Positions 28,152 to 38,654 of a stretch of 64,000 bases of DNA are shown in pieces. The stretch is from contig NZ_CP009512.1 of the NCBI RefSeq assembly GCF_000970205.1, positions 1,364,001 to 1,428,000 of the forward strand. The letters are read 5' to 3'. Numbering within the stretch: position 1 is the stretch's first letter; the number at the start of each line of letters is the position of its first letter. Below the pieces are notes generated by a model. That model was given only the letters and a program-made list of their open reading frames with translations. It made no database searches and was not told where the DNA came from. Source of the DNA: Methanosarcina mazei S-6. GTDB lineage: Archaea; Halobacteriota; Methanosarcinia; Methanosarcinales; Methanosarcinaceae. Both the position numbers and the translations under genes were made by a program.

Positions 28152-28640
28152 CTAAACTTGATTCTTTTTCAGACGATCTATTTGATAGTATACATAGCGG
28201 ATCAATTCTTCAAACTTATTAATTTCAGATAGATAATTTTCATACGTATGGAGTTTAGTGTTTTGTTCCTGAGTAGTTGCATTTTCTCTATATTCCTCTA
28301 TAAGGGGAGTTATTTTCTTCTTTGCAATGTCCAGTTCGGTTTCAAATCCATTCCTGATCTGGATAGCAAAAGCGTCTAACAGGTTTTTTTCCATATATAG
28401 ATATGTCCTGCGAGACCCTGGCTTATATATCCTTTTTATGCTCCAGAATTGTTCAATATTTTTAATCTTAAGGCTGATGGAAGCAAGACTATATCCTGTT
28501 CTCTGTGCCAATTCCTCCATACTTATTTCATCTGATTCAAAGTTAAGTATCGACAGGATTTGTGCAGTGATGTCATCAACCCCATAACCCTTAAAAATCT
28601 CATGACCGATGTCAATTATCTTTTCTTCAATATCCTTCAT
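28152..28640 (-). CDS. GbsR/MarR-like winged-helix transcriptional regulator
   Basis: This is a protein of about 162 residues with an N-terminal winged helix (ISMEELAQRTGYSLASISLKIKNIEQF) and a basic wing (YKPGSRRTYLYM). A long C-terminal helical part for dimerisation follows. The layout fits the GbsR branch of MarR-like regulators. The ATG at 28640 is preferred over the in-frame GTG three codons earlier. It lies 72 bases downstream of the SMR exporter gene on the same strand, so it probably controls that exporter or itself. The ligand is unknown. Confidence 0.75.
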   Translation of the reverse strand: MKDIEEKIIDIGHEIFKGYGVDDITAQILSILNFESDEISMEELAQRTGYSLASISLKIKNIEQFWSIKRIYKPGSRRTYLYMEKNLLDAFAIQIRNGFETELDIAKKKITPLIEEYRENATTQEQNTKLHTYENYLSEINKFEELIRYVYYQIDRLKKNQV

Positions 28641-28712
28641 TTTTCTCACTCATCTCTCACACATAAATCAGATTATTTCCTATCAATATCAGGAGTTAGA
28701 TGATCAGAATAA

Positions 28713-29030
28713 TCAGGCTGATACCAGTTTTAATCCGCCAATACCAATGACAATTAATCCAATAAAGAAAATCCGTGTTATATTCATTGACTCATTAAAA
28801 AGGAATATTCCCAATACTGTTGTCCCAATAATACCAATACCTGTCCAAACTGCATAAGCTGTTCCAACAGGCAATGTTCTCAGAGCTTTTTCCAATAGAT
28901 ACATGCTTAAAATTAAAGTAATAACCGTAAATACCACTGGATAGAATCTGGTTAATCCATTGCTGTATTTTAGTCCGATTGCCCATCCGGTTTCAAATAA
29001 CCCTGCAATTATTAAAAGTATCCATTCCAT
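28713..29030 (-). CDS. sugE: SMR-family exporter, SugE/Gdx type
   Basis: This 105-residue four-helix membrane protein belongs to the small multidrug resistance family. MEWILLIIAGLFETGWAIGL carries the essential Glu of TM1, and KYSNGLTRFYPVV and LPVGTAYAVWTGIG match the SugE branch, whose best-known members export guanidinium. The ATG at 29030 is supported by AAAGGA; the GTG at 29045 overlaps that ribosome site. The downstream regulator gene suggests an inducible exporter module. No guanidine riboswitch is recognisable upstream. Confidence 0.85.
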   Translation of the reverse strand: MEWILLIIAGLFETGWAIGLKYSNGLTRFYPVVFTVITLILSMYLLEKALRTLPVGTAYAVWTGIGIIGTTVLGIFLFNESMNITRIFFIGLIVIGIGGLKLVSA

Positions 29031-29457
29031 GCTTATTCCTTTCACAGTTTTTAATAAATATTAAAAGCTATTGATGTTAAATTTGTATTTATATATTTCG
29101 AAAGAAGAATTCGCGGTTAGTAGACAGTAGGGTATCTGAATCCGAATTACTTAATCCGAATTACTTGAACATGAACGCATGGACTTTATCTGTGATGCTG
29201 AAGTCATGGATGCGAACCATAATTTCTTAAGGGCTGCATGGAACGCAGAGAACCCTGATAAGCCACAAATAAAAATTAATTATCTCTTTGATGTGAAACT
29301 ACAATAAAGACTGTAGTGGATTTAAAGGTACTTAGCACGGACCCAGAAAGTCTTGAAACCTAACTCTTCTGTAGCATTCTGTCTTTTTCATATATCATCA
29401 TGGTAATTTCCAAGATATCATCTTCTCTACTCTCTAAAGGAGGTACTTTAATTATTC
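29031..29457. other. Intergenic region between sugE and the jetC 3' end
   Basis: There is a short plus-strand coding-like stretch near 29180-29307 (MDANHNFLRAAWNAENPDKP) that ends in a stop. It has no recognised family and no ribosome site, so it may be a remnant. Nothing else is visible. Confidence 0.3.
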
Positions 29458-30309
29458 TCAGTACATTGATATTGACAGTTGTCCTCCGCGCTTTTGGCGC
29501 TCTATACGATCCAAAATCTCGCTTCTAGCCCTTACTTGGATGCCTATACGAGTTCGATCGTTTGTAGATAATTCCTCTGTAAGAAGATGATTTATTGGAA
29601 AAAATTCCATTACATTTGTACCAATTTTGTGTCCAGGACAGATTAACTGAACATTGTTTCTCTCAAGAATTGCCCATATTTTTTCCCAGAGATAATATGA
29701 ACTGGTTGTCCCAAATGGATTGTCTATCACTAGGACTTTTGACGTATTTTTATCTCTTCTGTCAACCACAATATCTCTGATATATGACATGAGCACTACC
29801 AAAAATATGATATACATGGCATTTTCCTGACCTCCGGACGCCTGTATCCTTTCCCATCTCTGGAATTTAAGCGAGTTTCTGTCAATTTTACGTATGTCCA
29901 GCTTAAGCAATTTCATGTCCAGAACTTTATTTATTAAATACGCAGGGGTAAGATTATTTATTAACTCTTTTTTGCCAATATTACCGACTTCAATTTCCTG
30001 GATGAGTTCTTGGATGTAGTACCTCATTTCAGATTCAGCACGTTCTTCAGAGTATTCACAATCGTTGAAGTTTATTCGAACCATCTCTTCCAGGGTCCCA
30101 TCCACATCTATTTTTGACAACTTGACAAATTTGTGCAAGTAATCCCTATACAACATTGCAATACCTAATGCCTGAGCAACTATATTCTCTTCGACACTTT
30201 TAAGAGAGTCCGCCTGTTTCTGATGCATTTCCATTCTTGAAGTTATGGTACAGGAATAGTCTTGCAGAGCATTTGCATTGCTTTCTGCCTCTCTTAGGGT
30301 ATTTGCAAC
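29458..30309 (-). pseudogene. jetC: Wadjet jetC, C-terminal part behind the IS insertion
   Basis: The frame after the IS reads VANTLREAESNANALQDY and on into a 258-codon stretch. It holds the SMC-type ABC signature ASGGQENAMYIIFLVVLM and the Walker B strand KVLVIDNPFGTTSS. These complement the Walker A motif of the N-terminal part. Without them no ATPase site can form. The fragment has an internal ATG (30234) but no ribosome site, so it is probably not expressed as a useful protein. Confidence 0.85.
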
Positions 30310-30311
30310 TA

Positions 30312-31513
30312 GTGTCGTGTCACCGATGGAAAGTCTTAAGCGTTATATTGAATGATCTTCATAAGTATCATTCATGATTAAATATACTGTGACACTTACC
30401 GAAGATGAACGTAGATCTCTTTGTGAACTTGCTTCAAAGGGAAAACATAACTCTCAACAAATTCTCAATGCTCTGATTTTGCTTAATTGCGATAAAAGTG
30501 AATTGAATGTTAGCCATTCAACCAATGAAGAAATCTCACGTGTCCTGAATATTAGTATGAAAAAAATTGACCGTGTTAAGAAGAGATTTGTTGAAGAAGG
30601 TCTTGAAGTTGCCCTTAACGGGAAAGAAAGCGAGCGCATTTATAATAAAAAAGTTGATGGTGATCTTGAAGCCCATTTAGTCGCCCTTAGTTGCAGTCAA
30701 CCCCCTGAAGGTTTTGCAAGATGGTCGTTAAGATTATTAGCCGATAAGGCTGTAGAACTTGGTTATTTCGAGGAAATTTCTCACGAAACAGTACGCCGTA
30801 CTTTAAAAAAACGAAATCAAACCCTGGCAAAGGAAACAATGGGTAATTCCTCCAGAACAAAACAGTAGCTTTGTTGCGAATATGGAAATGGTTCTGGACG
30901 TTTATAAACGTCCATTTGATCCACGAAATCCTGTTGTGTGTATGGACGAATCCCCAAAACAATTGATTGCAGAAACCCGGATCCCTATCCCCTGCTCAAC
31001 AGGGAAGCCAGAAAAGTACGATTATGAATACAAGCGAAATGGAATGTGCAATATATTCCTTGCCTGTGAACCGTTGACAGGGAAAAGAATGGTAAAGATC
31101 ACTGAAAGAAAAACAAAGAGAGATTGGGCTTATTTTCTCGAAGAAATAGAAGTTCAACATGAAAATGCAGATAAAATTACGTTAGTAATGGACAATCTAA
31201 ACACGCACATACCTGGATCTCTCTACGAAACATTTCCACCACCAAAAGCAAAGGCGCTATGGGACAGATTTGAGTTCGTCTACACGCCAAAACATGGAAG
31301 CTGGTTGAACATGGCAGAGATTGAACTGAATGTACTTACAGGTCAATGTTTAAAAAGGAGAATGGATAACATCGAGTTTGTCAGAAAAGAAGTTTTGGCA
31401 TGGCAAAATTACAGAAACAACAAAAATTCAAAGGTTAAATGGCAATTTACAACAGATGATGCAAGGATAAAATTGTCACGTCTTTATCCGACTATTGAGG
31501 ATTGACGCGACAC
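30312..31513 (+). mobile_element. IS630-like insertion sequence
   Basis: This 1202-bp element is flanked by TA on both sides (30310-30311 and 31514-31515). The terminal inverted repeats GTGTCGTGTCA and GTGTCGCGTCA differ at one position. It carries a transposase with the IS630 hallmark MDESP. It sits inside jetC, and deleting it with one TA restores the jetC frame exactly, so the insertion is young. Confidence 0.9.
30374..31505 (+). CDS. IS630-family transposase, two frames
   Basis: Frame one (30374-30868) holds the helix-turn-helix part (EEISRVLNISMKKIDRVKKR). Frame two (open from about 30800 to 31505) holds the DDE domain: VCMDESPKQL, TLVMDNLNTH and WLNMAEIELNVL. The frames meet at a run of seven A near 30804-30810. 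Continuing from TLKK into NEIKPWQRKQWVIPPEQN gives the normal family sequence, which needs one base fewer (a +1 shift). This is either recoding or slippage at the A run, or a recent frameshift mutation. Transposition needs the joined protein. Confidence 0.85.
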
Positions 31514-34500
31514 TAGGAGTTTCTGTCTCACAACATCTTTAAAATAAGAAGCAACTGGCAAATCAACGATTTTATTCAGGAACTGTTCTTTAGCAACGTT
31601 GAATTTGCTTTTTCTGTTTTCAACGTTTTCCTTAGTATTTTTCAAAAGATTCTCTATTTCCTTGTGACTGATAAGTTCTACAGCTATCTCAACAGCCTGT
31701 GTTTCAATTTTATAAACATCACTCAAGATCTTATAATGATCCAGGCTATTTTTAAGAGATTCTAGTTCCTTTTCCGTTTTCTTGCATAGATTTTCTAGCC
31801 CTACTATCTTTTCAACTAGACGATAGCTCTCTTTTTGATTTTTGGTTAGTTCTTCATCTACCAGAGTTGAATCAATGAGAAAGGAGTCCGCTAAGTAAAC
31901 CTTTCCAGATTTGGCATTAAATCTATGACACTTCTCTTCAAACTCTCTCGTGAGAAGAAGTAGGTTATCACTCGCTTTGTGAAGTCTGGAATTCATATCC
32001 TCCAAATTAGCCTGTACATTTTCTATTTCTTTCTTTAGAAACTCCAGATGATCGTCGGGATACGGCTGACTTCTACTATTGGCTTTGATGCTTTCAATTG
32101 ACACTTCTAAGTTTTTGATATCTTTTAAAAACACTTCTATTAGAGATTTGTTCTTTTCTATCCTATGATCAATTTGTTCAATGTTCCCGCTAACCTGGTT
32201 GAGTACACTATTAACTGAGATCCACTTTGAGCGGAGTGTGTCTGTATCCTTTTCCGGCAATTTATCTACATTCACATTTCGATACTGAACAAATGACTTT
32301 ACCTCTTTATCGAGCATGCTCTTTTGTAAGTAAAGAGACCGCACAGAACTGTCTTTTTCCTTAGAGTCAATGTCCAGCTTGTATTTTAGGTTCTTTTTCT
32401 CCCTATGCTGAGTTTCTACATTATTCAGGGTCAATTTGCTCTGTTCCAGAGCTCTTGTTTTTTCTACAATTTCATCCATTATCTTATTTAGATCGATGAG
32501 CAGATCACGTTTCTCTTTTAGCTTTTCCTGCTTTTCTTGAGTAGTCAATAGACTTGATTTAGCCTGCTCAAGAGCTACACTATCGTCTTCATTTTTTTTT
32601 CGGATACTGACCAAATTGTTTCCTTCCTCTTTTTTCAGAGATTCGTACTCTGACAACCTCTCATGCAGTTCAGATTCATAAGTTACAGGATAAGTATAGA
32701 GATAAAAGGAAAGAGCTTCTCTGTCGTTCTTAGCAACTTTAAGTGAATTATCACAGCGAACGATTTGTTGCTCGACATCTTTGATCTTTTCCTCTATGCG
32801 ATTAATCGTGTTTTCTCTATTGAGAACATTAACGTAATACTCAGCATCTCTTGAAGGTATAAACACATTTTCGAGAGAGACTTTTTTATTTTCCTGGATA
32901 CTTGAAATGCCTGTAAGAATTACTGAGGAATCCATTATTTTGGGTGATAAATGATTTCGCGGATTTTTAACAAGGGCGTCGAAATCATCATTAGCAAGAA
33001 TTATTGCTTTAGGAAGCCACGGGACATTATTCAATAGCTTTCTTTGACCATCAGTATCTAGATCCTTGAGGTACTCAGCTCCGCTCCGAGCAAATTTAAA
33101 GCGGTCTCTTAATAAGGTGAGCGCATCTTCAAAATCTTCGCTTAAGGCAAAACCGTATTCCTGTACCATCTTCAATTCTTGTTTAAGTTCCTTGTGGGTT
33201 TTTCTGGCTGTTGACAACAGTTCCTGAGTGTCATTAATCTCTTTATCTACTGTAAGGAGACAGGGTTCGATGTCAGTCCCTTCACGGGCTTCAACAATAT
33301 CTAGCACTGCTCTTCTATCCGATTCAAACTTGAGGATGTTGGCTCTTACCTTCTCGATGTTTTCTTCAGTGTTTTTAATTTGACTTTGAATATATTTAAT
33401 TTCAATTTCACTAGTTAAAAGACTAGATTTCAACGTTTCTATTTCATCTGCTAACTGTTTGAGTTTGCCCTCAAGTTCCTCTATAAGTTCTCCTGTTGCT
33501 TCGACTTCGTCTTCTATAATCAGGCCACAAGTGATCCTTGAATATTGAGCATATTGGTTATTAAGTACAGATTCGCGTTTTTTCAGGTTTTTAAGTTCGT
33601 CATCATATCGGGATATTTCTTTACCCAAAAAATTCAATTCGTTATGAAGCTGTCCGATGATATGTTGACAGTCACTTATTTTCTCCTGAATTTCATTTTT
33701 AGCTTTCATTTCAGCTTCATACTGTTCAGAAACCATATCCAAGTCTTCCGAAATACGTAAGAACAAACTTTTTCCAATAGTGTCTCGCTCACCAAACAAT
33801 TCATTATTCTGCTTTCTTATATTTTCCAGAGTGTTTTGGGATTCACGGATCTCACTGTTGAGGTTTTGAATCTCAAGATACTTGTTTGTGGCAGTTGCAA
33901 AATTCGATTTATGTTTTAGGTCTTGAAGTGATTTTTCAACCCCTTCTTTTTCGACCCTCAGCTCTTCTAAAACAGTTTTGCTTTTATTCACTTTTATATT
34001 AAGCCGCATTAATTCGAATCTTTCGATATCATGTTCGACTTTCTCGTGCAATCTCTTTGTTTCGTTAAGGTCAAATTCAGCTTTTTCAAGATTAGAAAGC
34101 GTCTCAGTTACTTTCAAATCATGAGCCTTATACTGAGAAGAGGCAATAAGTTTAGCCTCATCAAATTTCTGATGGGATTCGATTACTTTATTGTTTTCAT
34201 CAATTATCTTATTGACTTCTGAATTAAGTGTTGTATACTCCTTGACGTGCTCGACTTCCTCTTTAAGCCTCTTTAAATCTTCCTGGGACTGATAAAGTGC
34301 ACTCGCAAGTGACTCGCTACTTTTTTCCTCAGAATTGTCTCCACTGAACCGACGTTTATCTCTTAAACATTCATCTGTAGTGTTTATTAAGAGTTTTTCA
34401 ACAAGAGTTCGGGAGGTGCCATAATTACCTCCAAAGTAGGTCTTCAGGTAGTTTTCATCTTTATTGATGCTCTGAACCAATCGCCACTCTGCCTCGAGTA

Positions 34501-35059
34501 AATTATATTCCTTGATTCGTTCCTTGTACTCTCTAATAGTTTCAGTTATCCATATATTGAAATCTCCACTTTTTTCTTTTAACATGGAAAGTGTTTTGGA
34601 AAAATCCATAACCACAAACTCGTTATTTTCCCATCTACATAAGGGGATTCTAAAGATATCCAAGTCATTTGACTTATCGTAGAGATGGATGTAGCTGAAA
34701 TGGTTCACACCCCCACTCTCGAGAAGATCATCAGGGTCATCTTTCTTTTTCGCACAAAATCCTGTAAGCAAGTACTTGTGTTCATATAACCCTTCATCAA
34801 GTTCCCATTCAGCCAGAACATGCGTTGTCCTATTTGGATCCCCTCCTTCAAACATAGCCTTAAAAGGTTTTTTTGAATCAAGATGTGATTTCGGTATGAT
34901 GCACTGCAATAATAGCATTACAAGGACGGATTTGCCACCACCGTTAACAAGTTCATACGTTGCGCTAAGACCGTCAAAAGGCATGAGAAAATCCTGGTAT
35001 ATGCCCTTGCCTTCATTGAACTGGGCATTAATAATTCGGAGGTTTTTAAGTTTCGGCAT
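31484..35059 (-). pseudogene. jetC: Wadjet SMC-like ATPase jetC, N-terminal part, disrupted
   Basis: This 1191-codon frame starts with an SMC/MksB-like ATPase head containing Walker A NGGGKSVL (about 39-46). Long coiled coils around a central hinge-like region follow (about 600-760). Codons up to 1182 are native; the last nine come from the IS. The protein should pair with JetA and JetB as a loop-extruding complex that presents circular plasmid DNA to JetD. Its start overlaps the jetB stop by 14 bases. The ABC signature and Walker B lie beyond the insertion, so the product cannot hydrolyse ATP. The reconstructed length is about 1465 residues. Confidence 0.92.
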
Positions 35060-35801
35060 TCTTTTCTTCCTCCAAACAAGTCAAATCATCAATGAACTCT
35101 ATTATGTCTGTTTGAACGTCTGACCTGTTATACGCTTCAGACACGATTGCTTTGAATCTTTCCGTAGGATAAACTGCATTATTGTGCTCATCTACCAGTC
35201 TGTGTTTTTTCATAAAAATAACAGTTTCATTTATGATCGCAGTCTTTGAACTGGTACCTTTTTGTTTGATCTCAATATCTGAATCATCTCTGAATTCTAC
35301 GTTTGGCAAACTATCCCATAAGTCTTTAATTTCCCTGAAATTAAATTTATACTCTTCACTGATTTTATCCAGATCTTCAAAATCAGATAATGCCCGAATT
35401 TTTGCTTCTATAATTCCTATAAGGTAATTTTTAGGAAGGTTTATGCGAAGTGTGTCATGAAAGGATTCTTTGTAAAATTCGCTTACTATTACATTCATTA
35501 TGAAAAAGACTGTGTACATTTCGGGGTTTTTGAATCCTCTCCCGAGTTCATTTTTAACATCTTCATTAGTATAACCAAAAACACGGTTTCCAACTCCGGC
35601 ACTCAAAAATATTGAATCTCCGCGTCCGCAAACGTATAGTCCGAGTTTTTCAGCACAAAAATCAAGCGCTTCCCTTATTTCGCTTTCTTGTTCATAACGC
35701 ATGAAGTGTTTTGGATACACAAATCTTTCAATTGAGCCAGTTGACAACATCTGATAAAGCATATCAAAAGCGATTCCTAGATTCTCTTTTTCAAATTTCA
35801 C
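35046..35801 (-). CDS. jetB: Wadjet JetB (MksE-like kite subunit)
   Basis: This is a 251-residue, mostly helical winged-helix protein in the position of the KITE subunit of MksBEF-like complexes, between jetA (4 bases upstream) and jetC (14-base overlap). The C-terminal part (VYPTERFKAIVSEAY) precedes an acidic tail. In Wadjet it links the kleisin JetA to the ATPase heads. The identification rests mainly on operon position, size and fold character. It is complete and probably translated, but its partner jetC is broken. Confidence 0.8.
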   Translation of the reverse strand: MKFEKENLGIAFDMLYQMLSTGSIERFVYPKHFMRYEQESEIREALDFCAEKLGLYVCGRGDSIFLSAGVGNRVFGYTNEDVKNELGRGFKNPEMYTVFFIMNVIVSEFYKESFHDTLRINLPKNYLIGIIEAKIRALSDFEDLDKISEEYKFNFREIKDLWDSLPNVEFRDDSDIEIKQKGTSSKTAIINETVIFMKKHRLVDEHNNAVYPTERFKAIVSEAYNRSDVQTDIIEFIDDLTCLEEEKNAET

Positions 35802-35805
35802 ATAA

Positions 35806-37380
35806 TCACTTCATAATAAATTTCATGTTTGATATATAAGCACTGAACCCTTTTTTAATATTTATTATCTCGTCCGGAAAGGATGTAACGATAAAAGTGG
35901 AACTTGAAAGACCGAGTGCTTCATGTGCGGATAGTAACGCCTCTAGGATCAGTTCACGATTGGAGTGGCACGATAATTTTAGTTTATTAAATTCAAACCG
36001 AGTGACGTTTAGTTCCTTGTTTTTCAGTTTTTGAGAATTATCAGAGGCTTGCGCGTTTACATCATCAATATCAACATTAAGCGAAAACAGGAAGGGAATC
36101 AGATCCATATTTTGCAGTGCTTCAGGTCCAAGTGTATCTTCAACTGTCTTAAGATATACTTCAAGGGTTAAATCCCCGCCATGATCCTCTACACACCCGA
36201 GTAACGCATGAGCATAAACTCTAAAATTGTTTCTTTGCCGTTCATCAACTGTTCCATCAATAAGCTTTTTTTCACTCCATTCATCATTCTGCCTTGTTTC
36301 GGAAACTTCAGATTTTTTACGGCTTACAATCTGCGATTCAAATATTTTGTATAAACTAAAAGACCTAGTGGTTTTAGGTAGGAACATAGGGTGCATTCCA
36401 ATAACATGAACATCATTTGGATAATTTTGCCTAATATTGTTTTCGAGGATTTCCTTAAAATGCCATTTTCTATCGAATAACGAGTTTACCCTGATCCGAC
36501 AAATTTTCTCATACTCTCCCGGCAGGTCTGTATACTCCTTCAGTAATCCGGAGTGAAGCTGATAACCACGGTCGAGCTCAGTAGAAATTTGCTTAAGGAT
36601 CAAGAAATCCTTTTCATTCGCACTTTTGTTGGAAATATTGATGATTTCTTCGTGATTTTTTGTTAATTCTAAAAGAGTGGTTCTGACTTCTTCAAATAAA
36701 ATTTTTTCTTGTTGAAGTTGGCTAAAAACTCCCTCTGAGAAAATGGAATAATCCTCAACTACATCGGCTCCTCCATACAGCATTTTCTCTAACAAATTCT
36801 GTTTTTTTTCTTTTTTGCGAAGAACCTCAAGATTGAGTTCTCTTACCGTATTCAATGCAGTTACGAAAGAACCATTTTCAATCTGCTTTTTAAAAAGGAT
36901 TAAGCTCACAGAAATTTTTGATTCCTCTGGCAGTTCCTTGATGCTTATCATGAAATCAAGTCCTGCATCACTGATTTGGTAAGCCTTGTTACTTACATCA
37001 TATTCTATCAGATGCACATAATGACCATCTTTCTTTCTACGGATAGGGTCCATATATTCAAAATGATACGATTCTCCGTCTCTGTCCGTTTCTAGAATAG
37101 TCAATAATGTACGTGTTACCTGTTTGCTGTTAGTCTCATAATCCATATACATTTCATTGAGTATATTCTTTATATGTACCTCAATTTCATCTACCTTCAG
37201 GGAACGTCCACGTAGTTTTCCCTCCTCGATTAATAAGGTCAAAACACTAAGTGCGATATAGGGTAAATCATATTCCAGATTATTCCGATAAGAATACGCA
37301 TAGATCCGGAAAAATGGATAATAACATTTTAAATGCCTCATCCGTTCGTTAATGTCCTGGAAATGTTTAGCGTATTCCAA
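35806..37380 (-). CDS. jetA: Wadjet JetA (MksF-like kleisin subunit)
   Basis: This 524-residue protein has an N-terminal winged-helix part (PFFRIYAYSYRNNLEYDLPY), a central helical region and a C-terminal segment ending in FSAYISNMKF. It corresponds to the kleisin that bridges the JetC heads. The start overlaps the jetD stop by 14 bases, and jetB follows after 4 bases, which shows tight translational coupling. A second Met at residue 14 is a possible alternative start. It is intact. Confidence 0.82.
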   Translation of the reverse strand: MEYAKHFQDINERMRHLKCYYPFFRIYAYSYRNNLEYDLPYIALSVLTLLIEEGKLRGRSLKVDEIEVHIKNILNEMYMDYETNSKQVTRTLLTILETDRDGESYHFEYMDPIRRKKDGHYVHLIEYDVSNKAYQISDAGLDFMISIKELPEESKISVSLILFKKQIENGSFVTALNTVRELNLEVLRKKEKKQNLLEKMLYGGADVVEDYSIFSEGVFSQLQQEKILFEEVRTTLLELTKNHEEIINISNKSANEKDFLILKQISTELDRGYQLHSGLLKEYTDLPGEYEKICRIRVNSLFDRKWHFKEILENNIRQNYPNDVHVIGMHPMFLPKTTRSFSLYKIFESQIVSRKKSEVSETRQNDEWSEKKLIDGTVDERQRNNFRVYAHALLGCVEDHGGDLTLEVYLKTVEDTLGPEALQNMDLIPFLFSLNVDIDDVNAQASDNSQKLKNKELNVTRFEFNKLKLSCHSNRELILEALLSAHEALGLSSSTFIVTSFPDEIINIKKGFSAYISNMKFIMK

Positions 37381-38446
37381 TCATACGCAGCCTCCTCATA
37401 TCTGTTTTATTGACAACTTCTTGAGGAATGTATTTTTGAGCAGATATAATCTCTTCAATTACTTTTCTAGTCTCGTGGCTGAAGAAATCGATGAATGGAG
37501 ACAGCGACTCTTCGTTTATTTTACGGCATTTCCGCAGAGGTTTGGCGTTTTCCTGCCCAGATTTATTCAACATATATTCATATAATGAAACTGCTGGACG
37601 AATATTATACTCTGAAAAGGTACTCCTTAACCGATTAAAAATAAGTATTCCTTCCTGATCCATATCCCCAAAATAATAATAATGATCAGTTGTCTTACCG
37701 CCCACCATCTGTATAAACTCAAACTTACTTACAACGGCGTTTCCTTCCCCGTATATAAGTAAATGAATATCTGTAAGTTCTCTGCTTAAAGTTGCATCCA
37801 TGAACGTCCAGAAGGTATCCTTATTCTCCACAATAAGAATTTTCCGGGCTAATATATCACTTAAACTTTCATACTCTTTGGCTTTAATATAGAAAAATGG
37901 TTCTGGTTTTTTCTCAGCCTTTATGTCCTTGATTGTCAGGTTCAGTCGGTTTAAAATAATTTCTCCGTCAATAGATGCATTTTTTGGGGAAGTAATTGCT
38001 TTTTCATCCCCGAATATCAAATATGATCTTTCATTAGCAGTAAGGACTTCACAATCATTATCCATCATTAAATCATTAATCCTGCGTATAAACTCCCTAT
38101 GCGCACGATATTCCTCAATGTGCTTTAAATAGTAGCTCATATTGAGTTTGCATGAAAGTCCTCTCAGTTCTTCTGCTGGTATCTCTTCATCACACTGTCT
38201 GAAGTAATGTCTATTAATCTCATACTTGCTAGGTAATCCCTCATACTGTTGCAGCTTTTTTGCGCTTTTCAAAGGGACCAGCACATTCTCATCGATCAGT
38301 TTTTTAATTACATCAATAAACGGCCTGTTTAGCCATGGATCTGAAATTAAGTTTATACCGCCGTTTTTCAGTTCTCCAACTATGTATTTTATCTCAACTC
38401 TTTTTTTTGCATATTGCTCAAGTATTTCTAAAACTTGTTCCTCCAT
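37367..38446 (-). CDS. jetD: Wadjet JetD nuclease (Toprim, topoisomerase VI-like)
   Basis: This 359-residue protein has an N-terminal winged-helix region and a C-terminal Toprim domain. The acidic motif is HYYYFGDMDQEGILIFNRL (about residue 262), and an upstream Glu lies in KILIVENKDTFW. JetD cleaves plasmid DNA presented by the JetABC motor. It is the first gene of a jetD-jetA-jetB-jetC operon. The ribosome site AGAAGGAAATG precedes the ATG. It is divergent from the UvrD-like gene, with about 200 bases between them for both promoters. Confidence 0.88.
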   Translation of the reverse strand: MEEQVLEILEQYAKKRVEIKYIVGELKNGGINLISDPWLNRPFIDVIKKLIDENVLVPLKSAKKLQQYEGLPSKYEINRHYFRQCDEEIPAEELRGLSCKLNMSYYLKHIEEYRAHREFIRRINDLMMDNDCEVLTANERSYLIFGDEKAITSPKNASIDGEIILNRLNLTIKDIKAEKKPEPFFYIKAKEYESLSDILARKILIVENKDTFWTFMDATLSRELTDIHLLIYGEGNAVVSKFEFIQMVGGKTTDHYYYFGDMDQEGILIFNRLRSTFSEYNIRPAVSLYEYMLNKSGQENAKPLRKCRKINEESLSPFIDFFSHETRKVIEEIISAQKYIPQEVVNKTDMRRLRMIGIR

Positions 38447-38654
38447 GCTTTACATTTCCTTCTTTCATTTCTGATTAAGGTTCAGGTTATAACTAATAAA
38501 TATTTAATATCTCACTTACTATATTTTTTTATTGCGTGTTTTGATAAAGATGACATGTATCGCTGGTTTCCAGAAGATTAATAACTTTAATATTTTTATA
38601 CATGCCTGTCTTTCTGAAATACAAAAATAAACAAAATAGTTTCGGGGCATCCGC

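Noticed and set aside
28713-29340. Possible guanidine riboswitch before sugE
   Set aside because: None of the known guanidine riboswitch consensus loops is recognisable in the upstream sequence.
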